A stretch of DNA of 64,000 nucleotides from Davidsoniella eucalypti (lineage: Eukaryota; Ascomycota; Sordariomycetes; Microascales; Ceratocystidaceae), in NCBI GenBank assembly GCA_004009845.1, contig RMBW01000030.1:62001-126000 (forward strand), given 5' to 3'. Position 1 is the stretch's first letter. Every line of letters begins with the position of its first letter. The notes below the pieces were generated by a model. It saw nothing but the letters and a program-made list of their open reading frames with translations. It did no database searches and was not told the origin of the DNA. This document shows, in pieces, positions 60,836 to 64,000 of the stretch. Both the position numbers and the translations under genes were made by a program.

Positions 60836-63228
60836 CTCTCGGGGGGGACACTGTTGCTAGCAGACAAGATTAAGGGACGATCCAAGTATGGAGAGATAAC
60901 CTCTTTTGTCACCTACGACATCAAGGATGCCTTCGACGCCGTGAAACGGGGCAGGCTGGTTCAAAGGCTTAGAAATCAAGGCTGGCCAACGTCAATAGTC
61001 AAATGGGTGGAATCTTTTCTCACCGGACGGGAAGTTTCCCTCTCTATAGAAGGAGACCAACCGGTCACCAGGAAAGTCGGAGGCAGCCTGCCACAGGGCT
61101 CGCCGGCCTCACCCATCCTGTACATGCTGTACATGACGAGCCTACATGCGGCGGTTTGGGGTCTGGCCTACGCTGACGATGGCCTCGTTTCGGTCTCATC
61201 TAAGAACATTTCAGTTAATGTGGAAACCATTAATGGAACCCTGAAAAGGATAGAGAAATGGTGCAGGGACAATGGTCTTTCTCTAGACTGGGACAAAACA
61301 GGACTGTTACACTGCCGAACAAGAGGATGCTCCTCCATGAGTCCAGTTACGCTACCCTGTGGAGTGCTACTAAAGCCTTCCAAGTCTCTAAGGTGGCTAG
61401 GTGTATGGTGGGATTCCGGCTTCAACTTTTTGGAACACGCAAAGCAGGTCACTGCTAAAGCCAAGAGAACCACGAACGCACTCCGAGCTCTCTCGGGAGT
61501 GTACCGAGGAACCCCAGTGAGGAGTCTGCTACATGCTGTAAGGAGTTGCGTGCTCCCCCAACTGACGTATGCCTCTTCCACCTGGTCTCCCTTCATGCAA
61601 GCTAAAGGGAAAGAAAAGCTAGAGGTAGCTTTGAGAGCTGCCCTGAGGGCCGCACTGCCAGTGTACTGTACCACGCCAACTAGGCTTTTGCACATCCTCT
61701 CCTCGTTCCCAAACATGGAGATGATACTGACGGACCTTGATAGAGCCGCCGCCATTCGGGCTTCCACGGTAGACTCCCGGCACCCGCTGTGCATCACAGA
61801 GATAGAAGGACACATCGATGTGTACAAGAAATTACTTCCGGTGCCGATTAAAGAGTCGAACAGACTCTTCCCAGAAGAAAAGGGCCCCCGTGACTGTCTG
61901 CCACCGCAACTAGACAAAGAAGAAGCCGCCAAACATCATTTGAAAGAGGTGGCTGAGGCAGACCCGAAAACGTTATGGGTTTACTCCGATGGTTCTCGTG
62001 ATGAAAAGGGCAGGACAGGGGCTGGCTGGGCAGTCTTTTATGAGGGCATCAAACTCTGTGAAGGTCTAGGGTCATGTGGCTCGTTACGAGAAGTGGCCGA
62101 CACGGAGGCCATTGCTGCAGAAAATGCAGTCCAAGCGGCCATCAAGCATGCTCCTCCCGATGCAGGCAGTCTATATCTGTGCCTTGACAATTTGGGTGTT
62201 GCACAACGCATCTCCAATATGGCGGGTAAGAATGGAACTTCTCAAGAGGCTGTCAACAAGATCCGAAGCTTACTCCATGAGTGGAAAGGAGGCACTGAGC
62301 GTGTAGAGCTAGCGGTCGGCGGCATCAGATGGGTCCCAGGGCACACTAATGTTCCTGGCAACGAGCTAGTTGACAAGTTGGCGAAACAAGGGTGTACGAG
62401 CAATACTAAGCTTGTGGACCTCGACCGCGACCATATGTCCCTTGCTTCCACCCACAGATGGAAAAACGCACAGCTGAATGCCGACTTCAAGTCATGGATA
62501 GCGGAGTGCGAGCCTAGAAAGCACCTTGGGGTTCGTTTTGAAACAAAGACTGTCTACAAGGTGGACTGGTTTAAAGACCAGCACAGATCTACGGTGGGAC
62601 GGATCCTAACTGCCCGGACAGGCCATGGCGACTTTGCGGAGTACCATGACCGGTTCGAACATACGGATGCGGAAAGAAACTGTCCACTGTGCCATCAACG
62701 GAAGGAACCTTTCCATCCCTGGGCGTGCCCCAGAAATAAGAGACCACTCCGGACCAGCTTTGTCAAAAAGCTACTTAGGAAAGAGAGCTCATGCAAGTAT
62801 CTTGCCAAGAGATTAGAGGTGAAATGGAGGCATTACAGAGCCCATGCGCCTAGAGAAGAAGCCCCATCAGCGGGCCAGACAAGTACAGCGGATGGGGGAA
62901 GTGACTGAGGAGGATTTGGTGTGGTTTTTGTTTATGTTTTTGTATGTTTTATTTGCCTTGCTGTTCGATGTTTTGTTGTTCATGTTTTACAACCTTTTTC
63001 CTTTTTTTTTTTGTATTTGTATTTGTTTTTGCTGCTCATAGTGGAGGTATGGACCACTAGTTCTTCGGGGCTAGGGGACGGTCTCGTCCCGCACATACAA
63101 AGCTATTGAGTTTGTCAAGCGGAGGACTCTAAATATCTGTCCGGTATCCAATCCGGCGTCGTATGATCTTAGTGATTTAGGTAGACGTTAAATATAATCA
63201 AATCAAATTAAATCAAATCATCCTAATC
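60836..63228 (+). mobile_element. 5'-truncated Tad-like LINE with RNase H
   Basis: The element begins within the RT domain, right after a solo tail of the same family, continues through an open ORF2 remainder (stop at 62906-62908) and a 3' UTR of about 300 nt, and ends in AATCAAATCAAATTAAATCA. The 3' UTR has a hairpin GGGACG-GTCT-CGTCCC (63075-63090). Coding G+C is clearly higher than the surroundings and there is no in-frame stop, so the insertion looks recent and not visibly damaged by repeat-induced point mutation. No target duplication could be identified around the whole element. Confidence 0.9.
60854..62908 (+). CDS. LINE ORF2 fragment: reverse transcriptase, RNase H and CCHC zinc knuckle
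   Basis: An open frame of 684 codons; 60854 is a TTG, not a true start, since the 5' part is lost. RT motifs: A with YDIKDAFDAV (D22), B with GSLPQGSPASP (76-86), C with YADD (105-108), D-like CRDNGLSLDWDKTGLL, and E-like LRWLGVWWD. RNase H follows with all four acidic residues: D379 in VYSDGSRD, E418, D445 in CLDNLGV and D507 in VPGHTNVPGNELVDKLAKQG. A CCHC knuckle, C610-x2-C613-x7-H621-x3-C625, is near the C-terminus, as in Tad/I-type elements. Endonuclease and early RT motifs are missing, so it cannot mobilise itself. Confidence 0.93.
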   Translation: MLADKIKGRSKYGEITSFVTYDIKDAFDAVKRGRLVQRLRNQGWPTSIVKWVESFLTGREVSLSIEGDQPVTRKVGGSLPQGSPASPILYMLYMTSLHAAVWGLAYADDGLVSVSSKNISVNVETINGTLKRIEKWCRDNGLSLDWDKTGLLHCRTRGCSSMSPVTLPCGVLLKPSKSLRWLGVWWDSGFNFLEHAKQVTAKAKRTTNALRALSGVYRGTPVRSLLHAVRSCVLPQLTYASSTWSPFMQAKGKEKLEVALRAALRAALPVYCTTPTRLLHILSSFPNMEMILTDLDRAAAIRASTVDSRHPLCITEIEGHIDVYKKLLPVPIKESNRLFPEEKGPRDCLPPQLDKEEAAKHHLKEVAEADPKTLWVYSDGSRDEKGRTGAGWAVFYEGIKLCEGLGSCGSLREVADTEAIAAENAVQAAIKHAPPDAGSLYLCLDNLGVAQRISNMAGKNGTSQEAVNKIRSLLHEWKGGTERVELAVGGIRWVPGHTNVPGNELVDKLAKQGCTSNTKLVDLDRDHMSLASTHRWKNAQLNADFKSWIAECEPRKHLGVRFETKTVYKVDWFKDQHRSTVGRILTARTGHGDFAEYHDRFEHTDAERNCPLCHQRKEPFHPWACPRNKRPLRTSFVKKLLRKESSCKYLAKRLEVKWRHYRAHAPREEAPSAGQTSTADGGSD

Positions 63229-64000
63229 ATAAAACTTGCCGTGTTTTTATTGTTATCTCGACCTCCTACATACAGTATGTTTTTTTTTTTCTTACATTTT
63301 TACTGTAGGGGGAATACTTCAAGTATCTCCGCCTATAACAATGAAATCATCATTATAAGCCCTTCAAGCCTTGTAAAAAATGCTTATTTTGCAAGGTGAC
63401 ATCTTCCTATTATCAAAGTCATGTAAGCTAACTGTTCTACGCATATATAAAGTTTTGCCACTACAGAGCTCAGAGTAAGACATTTATGAGTAGTTCCATT
63501 GATATTAAAAAGGGTGGAATGATTATTTATTAAATATATCATTTTCATGCAGAGAGAACAGTTGACAGAGGATGTAAAGCTTGAAGAATATGAGTATGAA
63601 GGCTTTGACAAGATGAAGAATTTTGGTCCATCTTTGAAGTGGTTTATCATGCCCCCAAGGACTAAAATCTAGTCCCAAAGAAAAGCTTGTAATTTTGTAC
63701 ATGGCGTTTCCAGTGCAGCTGCTCAATAATTTACAAGTTTGCATTATGCTTCTAAAAGTTAAGTTGGTCTTTTAACAAGCTTAGGGGTGATTCATAATGG
63801 GCAGTCGTTATAGCCTGTGGAGTGCTACTAGATATTCTGTGTGATGGAATCTTAGCCACCTACTTCAAAATTCGGATGGGCTTTAAGCGAGCAAGACTTT
63901 GAGCAGTTTGGCATGAAAATGGTTGTGACTTAGTGTAGCTCGGTTTGTTTGTACCATTTAATTCCATCCAATTTGTCTTGATATAGCACGTGTCACATGA
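63229..64000. other. A+T-rich non-coding end of the window
   Basis: No gene, RNA or repeat recognised. Confidence 0.4.

Noticed and set aside
61168..61932. 254-codon minus-strand frame
   Set aside because: Antisense shadow of the LINE ORF2, which has clear RT and RNase H motifs on the plus strand.
1..64000. CRISPR arrays, bacterial operons, prophage
   Set aside because: No regularly spaced direct repeats. Spliced genes and Pol III genes show the DNA is fungal nuclear.

Overview
The window reads as nuclear DNA of a filamentous ascomycete (Pezizomycotina). Supporting features are short GT-AG introns of about 60-130 nt, a DASH-complex gene (HSK3), an AreA-type regulatory domain, a Pho85-type cyclin of the Pcl5/Pas1 kind, a FunK1 kinase, a GH32 invertase, a dispersed single 5S rRNA gene, and Tad-like non-LTR retrotransposons (LINEs) carrying RNase H. 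I do not assign a species. Gene density is very low: seven recognisable host protein genes plus two Pol III genes in 64 kb, with A+T-rich non-coding stretches of 9-19 kb.

Layout. 1-840: 5' part of a minus-strand gene with the AreA-type N-terminal domain, leaving the window on the left. 840-19,736: long desert. 19,737-24,330: an accessory island made of a 5S rRNA gene, a LINE 3' fragment, a decayed LINE relic, an intact intronless FunK1 kinase gene, and a second LINE relic. 26,155-28,130: two-exon Pho85-type cyclin gene, followed by a 15-kb desert. 43,301-47,888: compact housekeeping block with the mRNA-export helicase SUB2 (four exons, 1-kb first intron), divergently placed RPR2 (RNase P subunit), and convergent HSK3 (three small exons). 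49,092-49,148: solo LINE tail. 49,516-51,451: secreted invertase (two exons). 51,452-60,511: desert holding a MITE-like inverted-repeat unit and a strong GC hairpin. 60,512-63,230: an intron-containing tRNA-Val gene, a solo LINE tail with a short target duplication, and a 5'-truncated but open LINE (RT + RNase H + zinc knuckle).

The housekeeping genes sit close together, while the regulatory, cell-cycle and secreted-enzyme genes each have a 9-19 kb upstream desert. The most interesting pattern is that LINE 3' fragments lie just upstream of both Pol III genes, in the same relative orientation (5' end facing the Pol III gene start). One short LINE copy begins exactly at the 3' arm of a hairpin conserved in the LINE 3' UTR.

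Gene models were made by eye from consensus splice sites, reading-frame continuity and protein-family similarity known to me. No alignment or database search was run.
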